DNA from: Kribbella kalugense
GTDB lineage: Bacteria > Actinomycetota > Actinomycetes > Propionibacteriales > Kribbellaceae
Assembly: GCF_004365875.1 (NCBI RefSeq)
Contig: NZ_SODF01000002.1
Span: 2,668,971 to 2,732,970, forward strand
Direction: 5' to 3'
Length of the DNA: 64,000 bases
This document shows, in pieces, positions 8,571-15,754 of the stretch. A program made the position numbers and the translations under genes. Below the pieces are notes generated by a model. It saw only the letters and a program-made list of their open reading frames with translations, searched no databases and had not been told where the DNA came from. The stretch's first letter is position 1; each line of letters opens with the position of its first letter.

Positions 8571-8650
8571 CCGAGCGCAGCGAGGGAATCAGAAAGCACA
8601 GCGCGATCCGTGCCTCATGTCCGCCCGGAGCGAAGCGAGGACGGACATGA
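8567..8650 (+). CDS. Linker mini-ORF 2 (27 aa)
   Basis: A 27-codon frame whose ATG overlaps the stop of DUF917 paralogue 1 (ATGA at 8567) and whose TGA overlaps the start of paralogue 2 (ATGA at 8647). It carries two copies of the short repeat GAGCGNAGCGAGG (8573-8585 and 8628-8640). The peptide starts MTERSEGIRKH and ends CPPGAKRGRT; no domain is recognisable. The repeats suggest a small intergenic element that inserted without breaking coupled translation. Confidence 0.35.
   Translation: MTERSEGIRKHSAIRASCPPGAKRGRT
8616..8649 (+). promoter_or_regulatory. Hairpin enclosing the start of DUF917 paralogue 2
   Basis: CATGTCCG (8616-8623) and CGGACATG (8642-8649) are a perfect 8-bp inverted repeat. 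The right arm contains the start codon ATG 8647, and the 18-nt loop holds GGAG and GCGAGG, which could be the ribosome site. Translation through mini-ORF 2 would open the stem. Confidence 0.5.
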
Positions 8651-9762
8651 GCTGGGTGTTGGACATCGAGCACTTGAGGGATCTCGCCCGGGGGGCGGCG
8701 ATTCTCGGGACCGGTGGTGGTGGGGATCCGTTGATCGGGCGGTTGCTGGTCGAGCAGGCGATTCGCGAGCACGGGCCGGTGACGGTCCTGGACCCGGACG
8801 AGCTGGCCGACGACGCGTTCGTGATCCCGACCGCGCAGATGGGTGCGCCGACCGTGATCGTGGAGAAGATCCCGCGCGGCAGCGAACCGGTCGGCGCCCT
8901 GCGAGCCCTCGAGAAGCATCTCGGCCGGACCGCGGACGCGACGATGCCGATCGAGTGCGGCGGTATCAACTCGATGATCCCGCTGCTCGTCGCGGCCCGG
9001 ACCGGACTGCCGGTGGTCGACGCGGACGGGATGGGGCGCGCGTTCCCCGAGCTGCAGATGGAGACGTTCTCGGTGTACGGCGTACCCGGGTCGCCGATGG
9101 CGATCGCGGGGGAGCATGACGAGACCGTGGTGATCGACACCGGCATGGACAACAAGCAGATGGAGTGGCTGGCGCGTGGGGTGACGGTCCGGCTCGGCGG
9201 GGTCGCGCACATCGCGGAGTACTCGATGACGGGCGCCGAGGTGAAGCGCACCGCCGTACCGCGGACGCTGTCGCTCGGACTGTCGATCGGGCGTGCGGTC
9301 CGGGAGGCGCGGGAATCGCATCGGGATCCGGTCGAGGCTCTGCGGGCTGCGCTGGCGCCGACGCTCTACAACCACCTGCGGGTGTTGTTCCGCGGGAAGG
9401 TGGTCGATGTGGAACGCCGTACCCTTGAGGGCTTCGCGCGGGGGCGGGCGCGGTTCACGGCGTACGACGGGACGTCCGAGCTCGAGCTGCGGTTCCAGAA
9501 CGAGAACCTGGTCGCTGAGGTCGACGGTGAGGTGGTGTGCACGGTGCCGGACCTGATCTGTGTGCTGGAGGCCGACACCGCGGAGCCGATCACCACAGAG
9601 GGCCTCCGCTACGGCCAGCGGGTCACAGTGGTCGGCATCTCCACTCCTGACCTCATGCGGACACCCGAGGCCCTGGCGGTCTTCGGCCCGTCGTGCTTCG
9701 GACTGGACGTGGAATTCAGCCCCGTCGAGCGCCGCGGCGACCTAGTAGTCACCACCCCATAG
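8647..9762 (+). CDS. DUF917 / S-Me-THD family protein, paralogue 2
   Basis: A 371-residue protein with the same motif order as paralogue 1: ILGTGGGGDPLIGRLL, QMGAPTVIVEKIP, ECGGINSMIPLL, DADGMGRAFPELQM, YSMTGAEVKR, FRGKVVDVERRTLEGFARG, LRFQNENLVAEVDG and EPITTEGLRYG. The two are clearly recent relatives, and every motif I compared is kept, so both are likely active and may form a hetero-oligomer or act on different isomers. ATG 8647 (MSWVLDIEHL) is preferred to an in-frame start at 8617, because the extension lies in the repeat-bearing linker. A terminator-like hairpin begins 3 nt after its stop. Confidence 0.85.
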   Translation: MSWVLDIEHLRDLARGAAILGTGGGGDPLIGRLLVEQAIREHGPVTVLDPDELADDAFVIPTAQMGAPTVIVEKIPRGSEPVGALRALEKHLGRTADATMPIECGGINSMIPLLVAARTGLPVVDADGMGRAFPELQMETFSVYGVPGSPMAIAGEHDETVVIDTGMDNKQMEWLARGVTVRLGGVAHIAEYSMTGAEVKRTAVPRTLSLGLSIGRAVREARESHRDPVEALRAALAPTLYNHLRVLFRGKVVDVERRTLEGFARGRARFTAYDGTSELELRFQNENLVAEVDGEVVCTVPDLICVLEADTAEPITTEGLRYGQRVTVVGISTPDLMRTPEALAVFGPSCFGLDVEFSPVERRGDLVVTTP

Positions 9763-9764
9763 CT

Positions 9765-9802
9765 CTCGGCCCGCCGTGCTGACCCCTCCGCGGCGGGCTG
9801 AG
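9765..9802 (+). terminator. Strong hairpin inside the DUF917 operon
   Basis: CTCGGCCCGCCG (9765-9776) pairs along its 12 nt, with one G-U, to 9791-9802 over a 14-nt loop. It starts 3 nt after the stop of paralogue 2 and may reduce transcription of paralogue 3 and pucR. No U-tract is present. Confidence 0.6.
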
Positions 9803-9842
9803 ATTCCACCTCACAGCCGCTCGCGGTGGCAGGATCAACCCC

Positions 9843-9965
9843 ATGACCGTACTGATGCCACGCCTCCGGCGCGGCGGGTCATGGGGCTGTAACTCCCGGC
9901 CTTCCCTCGTCGCTCCGGTCGCTTCGCTCCCTGCACTCCTCAGTCCAGGCCGGGAGGCCCCATGA
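9843..9965 (+). CDS. Linker mini-ORF 3 (40 aa)
   Basis: A 40-codon frame starting MTVLMPRLRRGG. Its first codons duplicate the start of the next gene, and its TGA overlaps the ATG of DUF917 paralogue 3 (ATGA at 9962-9965). Unlike the other two linkers, its start does not overlap the upstream stop. No domain is recognisable. Confidence 0.3.
   Translation: MTVLMPRLRRGGSWGCNSRPSLVAPVASLPALLSPGREAP
9893..9956 (+). promoter_or_regulatory. Hairpin sequestering the ribosome site of DUF917 paralogue 3
   Basis: CTCCCGGCCT (9893-9902) and AGGCCGGGAG (9947-9956) form a perfect 10-bp inverted repeat. The right arm includes most of the Shine-Dalgarno GGGAGG (9952-9957), which stands 4 nt before ATG 9962. 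Translating mini-ORF 3 would disrupt it. Confidence 0.5.
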
Positions 9966-11032
9966 CCGTAGTCATCCGGGAGCAAGACCTGGAGGCGTTG
10001 GTAGTCGGCGTCACGCTGCTCGGGTCCGGTGGTGGCGGCGACACCGGTGCGTTCGGGCGGATGCTGCGGCGCCGGCTCGGTGCTGGAGAGCTGGTACTGC
10101 GCGATGCCTCGGACGTACCGGGTGCGCTGGTGAGTCCAATCGGCGTGGTCGGGGCGACCAGCGTGCTGATGGAGAAGCTGCCCAGCGGCGGTGAGTTCGA
10201 CACGGCGGTACGGGCGGTCAGCCGGTGGGCCGGCGCGGACGTCACCGGGCTGATGTCGCTGGAGGCCGGTGGGCTCAACGGACTGACCCCGCTGATCGCA
10301 GCGCTGGATCTCGGTCTGCCGGTGGTGGATGCCGACCTGATGGGCCGGGCGATGCCGCGGCTGGACCAGTTCTCGTGGGCGGTTGCCGGCCGTTCGCTGA
10401 CACCCTGTGCGCTCAGTGATCCCAGCGGGCAGGTGATCGTCGTGGACAACGTCGACGCGGGCGGTCTGGAGCGCGCGGTGCGCAGTTTCGTGGCGCACAC
10501 CGGTGGATGGGCAGTGCTGGCGCTGGCGCCTACCCCGGTGGACGCTGCGGTGGCCGACGCGGTGCAGGGAAGTCTGACGCGGGCTCTGGCGCTCGGCCGC
10601 GCCCACGCCGGTCTCGAACCAGGAGCCACGCCAGCTGCCCTTGCCGACGGTTTGGGTGGACGGTTGCTGGCGAGCGGCAGGGTCGAGGAGGTCGCCCGCC
10701 ACCTGATCGCCGACGGTGGTGCCGCGTTCGGTCGCGGCAGCGTCTGCGTGGTCGACTCCAGTAGCCGAGCAGTCATCCGGATCGAAACCGAGAACGAATA
10801 CCTTCTGGCGCTGGTCGACGGCAGTCCGGTGGTCACCACACCGGACCTGCTCTGCGTCCTCGACCGCCGTACCCTGCAGCCCATTGCCGTCGACGCCATC
10901 CGCACCGGCGACGAGGTCCTGGTGGTCGCGCTGCCTGGTCCAGCGTGGTGGCGGCGCGGCGACCGCATCACCCGTGTCGGGCCGGAAGCGTTCGGCCTGG
11001 CATGTGAACCCCAGCTCCTGGAGGCGTCGTGA
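9962..11032 (+). CDS. DUF917 / S-Me-THD family protein, divergent paralogue 3
   Basis: A 356-residue DUF917 protein that has diverged from its two neighbours. The N-terminal loop is kept as LGSGGGGDTGAFGRML, but the block DGMGRAFPELQM of the others reads DLMGRAMPRLDQ, the GFARG segment reads AFGRG, and QNE reads ETENEY. TTPDLLCVLD is retained. It may have changed substrate or be a structural partner. The start has a good GGGAGG ribosome site. Its stop overlaps the GTG of the PucR gene by 4 bp (GTGA), so regulator and enzyme are translated together. Confidence 0.83.
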   Translation: MTVVIREQDLEALVVGVTLLGSGGGGDTGAFGRMLRRRLGAGELVLRDASDVPGALVSPIGVVGATSVLMEKLPSGGEFDTAVRAVSRWAGADVTGLMSLEAGGLNGLTPLIAALDLGLPVVDADLMGRAMPRLDQFSWAVAGRSLTPCALSDPSGQVIVVDNVDAGGLERAVRSFVAHTGGWAVLALAPTPVDAAVADAVQGSLTRALALGRAHAGLEPGATPAALADGLGGRLLASGRVEEVARHLIADGGAAFGRGSVCVVDSSSRAVIRIETENEYLLALVDGSPVVTTPDLLCVLDRRTLQPIAVDAIRTGDEVLVVALPGPAWWRRGDRITRVGPEAFGLACEPQLLEAS

Positions 11033-12561
11033 AGGGACTGCCTCCGTCGTTGGCGGCGATGCTCACGTCACCGGGCTGGCGAGGGGTGGTGGTGCTCGGT
11101 GGGGACGCGGATCGTCGGCTGACTGGGTCTGTGGTGGTGATGGAGGTCTCGGTCCATCCGGAGCGGATGGATGGGCAGCTGCTCGTCGTACTGCTGGCGG
11201 AGGATCACACGGACTGGCGCATCGATGCTCTGATCAGCCGGGCGTCGGCCGCCGGTGCTGGGGCGGTGTTGCTGGCTGGTGTGGAGCCGTTGGGGCGTGG
11301 GGCTCAGCTGCTGGCGGAGCGGTTGCATCTGCCAGTGCTGGGGTCGCCGGATCCGCTGGCGGCACATGAGCACCTGCGCCGCGTCACAACCGAGCCGGAG
11401 GTAGTTCGGTCGGACCTGGTGCTCCGAGCCGTGTCGGCGCTGCGCCGGGCGAACGGTGATCTGGAGTCGGTACTGCGGACTACCGCGAGCGTCCTGGAAC
11501 GCCCGGTCACGTTGGCGGGCGCTGACGGCGGCACGCTGGCCGGTGAGCCCTTGGAGGCAGAGGATCGAGCAGCGCTGGTCGGTACGTTGCCGAGAGTGCC
11601 GGTCGGGTGGGCTGCGCCGTACCGGGTCGATTTGCCGGGTGGAGCGGTGTTGATCGCAGTTGCTGTGCTGGGTGTCGGACCGGTCTGCTGGCTGGTGGCC
11701 CGGTTGCCTGCTGTGGTGCCGGCCGAGGTTGCCGCCGTACCTGAGGTGCTGAGTGTGGTCGCACCGGCGGTGGGGGAGCGGTTGGCGCTGCGACGGCTGG
11801 AGCTGGAGCGGGATGCTCGCCAACGTACGTCGTTGCTCGGTGAACTGCTGCACGGTGAACCGTCGGAGGCTACCCGGCGTCGTGCCGTTGAGGTGGGCTG
11901 GCAGCTCGACGGATGGCACACGGGTATCCGGATCGGCGCTGATGGTCAGGTGGACGTCGCAGGCCGCCGGGCCGACGTCGTGGAGGCCTTCGATGCCGAG
12001 GGGCTGCGGGCGGTTGTGGTGGAGCAGGGGGACGGATGGTCCGCGTGGATCACCGCCGTAAGCGAGCCGACTGCGACAGCGGTGCAGGAGCAGGCCGCCG
12101 CGATTCGGCGGGTGCAGCGGCGGTTGGTGCAGACGGTCGATGCGTACGTCGGTGTTGGCCGAGTGCAGCCTGGTCCGAGCGGAATCGCGACCAGCCTGGC
12201 CGAGGCCGGTGATGCATCCGGTCTGGCCCGCGGTCGTGCCGAAACGGGCCGCTTCCTGCACGTCGACCGTCTTGGGTTGGCCCAGCTCCTGCTGGCGTGG
12301 ACGCGTACCGACACCTTCCAGCCCGCCGCTCAAGCCCTGCTCGCCCCGATCAAAGGCCAGCCCGGCGACCTGGTCACCACTCTGGCTGTCTACCTCGACA
12401 CCGAGTCCTCCGTCGCCGAAACCGCCGCAGTACTGGGCATCCACCGCAACACCGCAGCAGCCCGGATCACCAAGATCCAGCACCTACTAGGCGTAGACCT
12501 CACCAACCCGGACGAACGCCTGGCACTACACCTGGCCTCCCGCACTACTCCTGCGGAGTAG
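11029..12561 (+). CDS. PucR family transcriptional regulator
   Basis: A 510-residue regulator. The N-terminal half is a sensor-like region rich in V/A/L; the C-terminal part is the PucR helix-turn-helix at residues 461-488 (TAAVLGIHRNTAAARI), followed by the usual NPDERLALHLA ending. PucR-type proteins control purine, allantoin and hydantoin catabolism, which agrees with the permease and HyuA-like gene at the head of the operon. It is the last gene of the operon and its start overlaps the DUF917-3 stop. Its 3' end runs 17 bp into the convergent aldo/keto reductase gene. The effector is unknown but is probably the imported compound or a product of it. Confidence 0.9.
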   Translation: MKGLPPSLAAMLTSPGWRGVVVLGGDADRRLTGSVVVMEVSVHPERMDGQLLVVLLAEDHTDWRIDALISRASAAGAGAVLLAGVEPLGRGAQLLAERLHLPVLGSPDPLAAHEHLRRVTTEPEVVRSDLVLRAVSALRRANGDLESVLRTTASVLERPVTLAGADGGTLAGEPLEAEDRAALVGTLPRVPVGWAAPYRVDLPGGAVLIAVAVLGVGPVCWLVARLPAVVPAEVAAVPEVLSVVAPAVGERLALRRLELERDARQRTSLLGELLHGEPSEATRRRAVEVGWQLDGWHTGIRIGADGQVDVAGRRADVVEAFDAEGLRAVVVEQGDGWSAWITAVSEPTATAVQEQAAAIRRVQRRLVQTVDAYVGVGRVQPGPSGIATSLAEAGDASGLARGRAETGRFLHVDRLGLAQLLLAWTRTDTFQPAAQALLAPIKGQPGDLVTTLAVYLDTESSVAETAAVLGIHRNTAAARITKIQHLLGVDLTNPDERLALHLASRTTPAE

Positions 12562-13513
12562 GCGAGTCCTCGCGCAGCAGGCCGGCCGACTTCAGGTCTG
12601 ACCACAGAGCCGCGGGGACCTTGTCGCGGGACAGCGCTGCGTTGGTGTGGACCTCTTCCGGAGTGCGGCAGCCGACCGCGATCCCGGCCACGGCAGGGTG
12701 CGCCAGCGGGAACGCGAGTGCTGCGGCCGGGAGCGTCGTACCGTGCGACTCGCAGATGTCGGCGAGCTTGTTGGCCTTGTCGAGCAGGGCCTGCGCCGCG
12801 GGCTCGTAGTTGAAGGTGGCGCCGGCCGCCGGGCGCGGCTGCGACATCAGACCCGAATTGAAGATGCCGACAGCAACGACCTGCACATCGTTCTCGAGGC
12901 ACGCCGGGAGTACGTCGTCGAGGCCGTCGGGATCGATCAGCGTGTACCGGCCGGCCAGCATGATCACATCGAGGTCGATCTCCTGCACGAACCGGGTCAG
13001 CATCGCCGTCTGGTTCATCCCGGACCCGATCGCGCCGATCACCCCCTGCTCGCGGAGCTCGATCAGCGCGGGGAACGCGGTCGCGACCGCGTCTGAGTAG
13101 TGATCGTCGGGGTCATGCACGAACACGACATCGAGCCGATCGGTGCCGATCCGCCGCAGCGAGTCCTCGATGCTCCGCAGTACGCCGTCCCGGCTGAAGT
13201 CCCACCGCCGCCGGCGCGTGGTGTCGACCGCGAATCCCTCGTCGTCGACCGCGGCTTCGGAGGCGTTGTAGATGATCCGCCCGACCTTGCTGGACAGCAC
13301 GTACGCGTCGCGCGGCTTGCCCTGCAGCCCGGCGCCGAGCCGCTCCTCGGCCAGACCGAGTCCGTAGTGCGGCGCGGTGTCGAAGTACCGCCAGCCCTCG
13401 TCCCACGCGGCGTTGACCGTCTCGACGGCCTCGGTGTCGCTGACCTCGCCGAGCAGGTTGCCCAGCGGTGCCCCGCCGAGTCCGATCCGCTGGTCGTCCG
13501 GGAAGAGCTTCAT
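12545..13513 (-). CDS. Aldo/keto reductase, probable L-fucose/D-threo-aldose 1-dehydrogenase
   Basis: A 322-residue aldo/keto reductase of the family that oxidises L-fucose or D-threo-aldoses at C1 with NAD(P). The catalytic set is visible: D and Y in YFDTAPHYG, K in SSKVGR and H in VFVHDPD. ATG 13513 gives MKLFPDDQRIGLGGAPLGN; the longer open frame upstream is antisense-type extension into the SDR gene. It is the last gene of a three-gene minus-strand operon, and its start shares one base with the SDR stop. The association with L-fuconate dehydratase makes the first step of the non-phosphorylating L-fucose pathway the likely role. Confidence 0.85.
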   Translation of the reverse strand: MKLFPDDQRIGLGGAPLGNLLGEVSDTEAVETVNAAWDEGWRYFDTAPHYGLGLAEERLGAGLQGKPRDAYVLSSKVGRIIYNASEAAVDDEGFAVDTTRRRRWDFSRDGVLRSIEDSLRRIGTDRLDVVFVHDPDDHYSDAVATAFPALIELREQGVIGAIGSGMNQTAMLTRFVQEIDLDVIMLAGRYTLIDPDGLDDVLPACLENDVQVVAVGIFNSGLMSQPRPAAGATFNYEPAAQALLDKANKLADICESHGTTLPAAALAFPLAHPAVAGIAVGCRTPEEVHTNAALSRDKVPAALWSDLKSAGLLREDSPTPQE

Positions 13514-14262
13514 CAGCGGGTCGCCGGGAGTCGCAGGTTCTGCATGCCGCCGTCGACGGCCAGCGCCGTACCTGTCGTCGAGCCTGATAGCGGGCTGGCC
13601 AGGTAGGCGATCGCGTTCGCGACCTCGTCCGCCGAGACCAGCCGACCCATCGGCTGCCGGGCTTCGAGTGCGGCTCGCTCGGCCTCCGGGTCCGACGCGA
13701 CGTCGAGCAATCGGCCGACCCAGGGCGTGTCCGCAGTACCGGGATTGACGCAGTTGACCCGGATTCCTTCGCGGACGTGGTCCGCGGCCATCGCCATCGT
13801 CAGGGCGAGGACGGCGCCCTTGCTCGCCGAGTACAGCGCGCGGTTCGGCAGGCCGGCGGTCGCGGCGATCGAGCAGGTGTTGACGATCGCGGCCGACTGC
13901 GACTTCCGCAGGTACGGCAGCGCCGCCCGCGTCACCCGGGCGATGCCGACCACGTTGACGTCGAGGACGCGGTGCCACTCGTCGTCATCGTTGGCAGCGA
14001 CGGTGCCCTGGGCGCCGATGCCGGCGTTGTTCACCACGATGTCGATCCCACCGAGCTGGAGCGCGGCCGCGCTGACCGCGTCCCGGACCGAGCCGTCGTC
14101 GGTGACGTCCGCGGCGATCCCGGTCAGCGGCTCGGCGACCTCGGGCTTGAGGTCGAACACGACCACCTGGGCGCCCCGCGACGCCAACAGCGTGGCGGCG
14201 GCGAGCCCGATGCCCTGCGCGCCTCCGGTGACAACCGCACGGAGGCCGGCGAAATCGGTCAC
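13513..14262 (-). CDS. SDR oxidoreductase, probable 2-keto-3-deoxy-L-fuconate dehydrogenase
   Basis: A 249-residue classical short-chain dehydrogenase. The NAD-binding TGGAQGIG is at residues 12-19, NNAG follows, and the catalytic S and YSASK are present; the C-terminus has ALAVDGGMQNLR. In bacterial non-phosphorylating L-fucose catabolism an SDR of this type oxidises 2-keto-3-deoxy-L-fuconate, the product of the enzyme encoded just upstream. The start overlaps the fuconate dehydratase stop by 4 bp, and its stop touches the aldo/keto reductase start, so the three are co-translated. Substrate assignment rests on this context. Confidence 0.85.
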   Translation of the reverse strand: MTDFAGLRAVVTGGAQGIGLAAATLLASRGAQVVVFDLKPEVAEPLTGIAADVTDDGSVRDAVSAAALQLGGIDIVVNNAGIGAQGTVAANDDDEWHRVLDVNVVGIARVTRAALPYLRKSQSAAIVNTCSIAATAGLPNRALYSASKGAVLALTMAMAADHVREGIRVNCVNPGTADTPWVGRLLDVASDPEAERAALEARQPMGRLVSADEVANAIAYLASPLSGSTTGTALAVDGGMQNLRLPATR

Positions 14263-15575
14263 TTGTTCTCCTTGGTCAGGTCGGTCCAGATCTTGCCACT
14301 CGGGTACCGGAAGTCGGTCAGCGTCTCGGCATCCATCTCCGCGCCGAACCCGGGCCGCACCGGTGCCACGTAGTGCCCGTCCCGAATCACCACCGGGTCC
14401 AGGAAGTGCTCGTGCAGGTGGTCGACGTACTCGATCACCCGGTCCTGCATCGATCCGCTCACCGCGACGTAGTCGAACATCGACAGGTGCTGGACCAGCT
14501 CACACAGTCCTACCCCACCCGCGTGCGGACACACCGGTACGCCGAACTTGGCCGCGAGCAGCAGGATCGCGATGTTCTCGTTCACCCCGGCGACCCGGGC
14601 CGAATCGAGCTGCAGCACCGACAGCGACTTGGCCTGCAGCATCTGCTTGAACACGATCCGGTTCTGCACGTGCTCACCGGTCGCAACCTTGATCGGCGCG
14701 ATCGCCCGCGCGATCGCCGCGTGCCCGAGGATGTCGTCCGGGCTGGTCGGTTCCTCCACCCACCACACGTCGTACGGCGCGAGCGCCCCGACCCAGCGGA
14801 TCGCCTCGTCCACGTCCCAGCGCTGGTTGGCGTCGATCGCGATCCGGATGTCCGGCCCGACCGCCTCGCGGGCCAGCCGCATCCGGCGTACGTCGTCGTC
14901 CAGATTGGCGCCGACCTTGAGCTTGATCTGGGTGAACCCGTCCGCGACCGCCTCCCGGCAGAGCCGGACCAGCTTCGCGTCGTCGTACCCGAGCCAGCCG
15001 GGCGTCGTCGTGTACGCCGGGTAGCCGCGCTCCCGCAGTACCGCCTCCCGCTCGGGCCGGCCCGCCTTCGCCGCGCGCAGGATCTCGAGTGCCTCGTCGG
15101 GCGTGAGCGCGTCGGTCAGGTAGCGGAAGTCGACCAGGTCGACGATCTGCTCCGGGGTCAGGTCGGACAGTAGCTTCCACAGCGGTACGCCGGCCCGCTT
15201 GGCTGCCAGGTCCCACACCGCGTTGACGACCGCGCCGATCGCCATGTGCATGACGCCCTTCTCCGGGCCCAGCCAGCGCAGCGGCGAGTCGTGCACGAGC
15301 GACTTCCAGAACCCGCCGAGGTCGTCGAGGGTCGCGTCCAGGTCGAGCCCGACCACGTAGTCGCGGAGCGCCTCGATCGCGGTGGTCTGGATGTCGTTGC
15401 CGCGGCCGATCGTGAACGCGAAGCCGTGCCCCTCGAGCCCGTCGCCGGCATCGGTCCGCAGGATGACGTACGCCGCGGAGTAGTCCGGGTCGGTGTTCAT
15501 CGCGTCGGAGCCGTCCAGGTCGAGCGACGTGGGGAAGCGGACGTCGTACGTCTCGAACTCGGTGAATCGTGGCAT
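14259..15575 (-). CDS. fucD: L-fuconate dehydratase (enolase superfamily)
   Basis: Removes water from L-fuconate to give 2-keto-3-deoxy-L-fuconate. With ATG 15575 the protein has 438 residues and the enolase-superfamily catalytic and metal positions fall at K218, K220, D248, E274, E301 and H351. As I recall, these are the same numbers as in the characterised Xanthomonas L-fuconate dehydratase. That numbering supports 15575 over the in-frame ATG at 15608. Key segments are IKLKVG, AIDANQRWD, VEEPTSPDD, TGEH and CPHAGG. It is the first gene of a minus-strand operon with an SDR and an aldo/keto reductase. Lactonase, final hydrolase and importer genes are not in the window. Confidence 0.93.
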   Translation of the reverse strand: MPRFTEFETYDVRFPTSLDLDGSDAMNTDPDYSAAYVILRTDAGDGLEGHGFAFTIGRGNDIQTTAIEALRDYVVGLDLDATLDDLGGFWKSLVHDSPLRWLGPEKGVMHMAIGAVVNAVWDLAAKRAGVPLWKLLSDLTPEQIVDLVDFRYLTDALTPDEALEILRAAKAGRPEREAVLRERGYPAYTTTPGWLGYDDAKLVRLCREAVADGFTQIKLKVGANLDDDVRRMRLAREAVGPDIRIAIDANQRWDVDEAIRWVGALAPYDVWWVEEPTSPDDILGHAAIARAIAPIKVATGEHVQNRIVFKQMLQAKSLSVLQLDSARVAGVNENIAILLLAAKFGVPVCPHAGGVGLCELVQHLSMFDYVAVSGSMQDRVIEYVDHLHEHFLDPVVIRDGHYVAPVRPGFGAEMDAETLTDFRYPSGKIWTDLTKENK

Positions 15576-15617
15576 CGGCAACCCGATCTGCAGCGGTGGG
15601 CGGGGCATCTGAGGGGA

Positions 15618-15629
15618 ATCCTATAGGAT
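15618..15629. promoter_or_regulatory. Palindrome ATCCTATAGGAT upstream of fucD
   Basis: A perfect 12-bp palindrome lies 42 bp before the chosen fucD start. It includes TAGGAT on the minus strand, a possible -10. Sites of this TCCTATAGGA type are typical of FadR/FCD-type GntR repressors of sugar-acid operons. No gntR gene lies nearby. Confidence 0.55.
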
Positions 15630-15741
15630 ATGTGGCCGGTCGGGGAACTGGTGGGCGGATCTCCACGCAGGCAGAACCCGGGTCGCCAGGTGTGGAACAC
15701 CCCGCCGGATGCCAGTTCTGCATGCGTGGCGGTCCGCCGGT

Positions 15742-15747
15742 TACAGT
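15742..15747 (+). promoter_or_regulatory. -10 element TACAGT, leaderless folP2-like start
   Basis: TACAGT is followed by exactly 7 nt and then GTG 15755. No ribosome site is visible upstream of that GTG. Confidence 0.45.
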
Positions 15748-15754
15748 CGGTCCC

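Larger units (their letters stand above)
9839..9970. repeat. 13-bp direct repeats flanking a 106-bp insert
   Basis: CCCCATGACCGTA occurs at 9839-9851 and again at 9958-9970; the second copy is the true start region of DUF917 paralogue 3. The 106 bp between contain a long inverted repeat and the short-repeat word in reverse (CTCGTCGCTCC...GCTTCGCTCC, 9905-9931). This resembles a small non-autonomous insertion with a target-site duplication. Confidence 0.6.
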
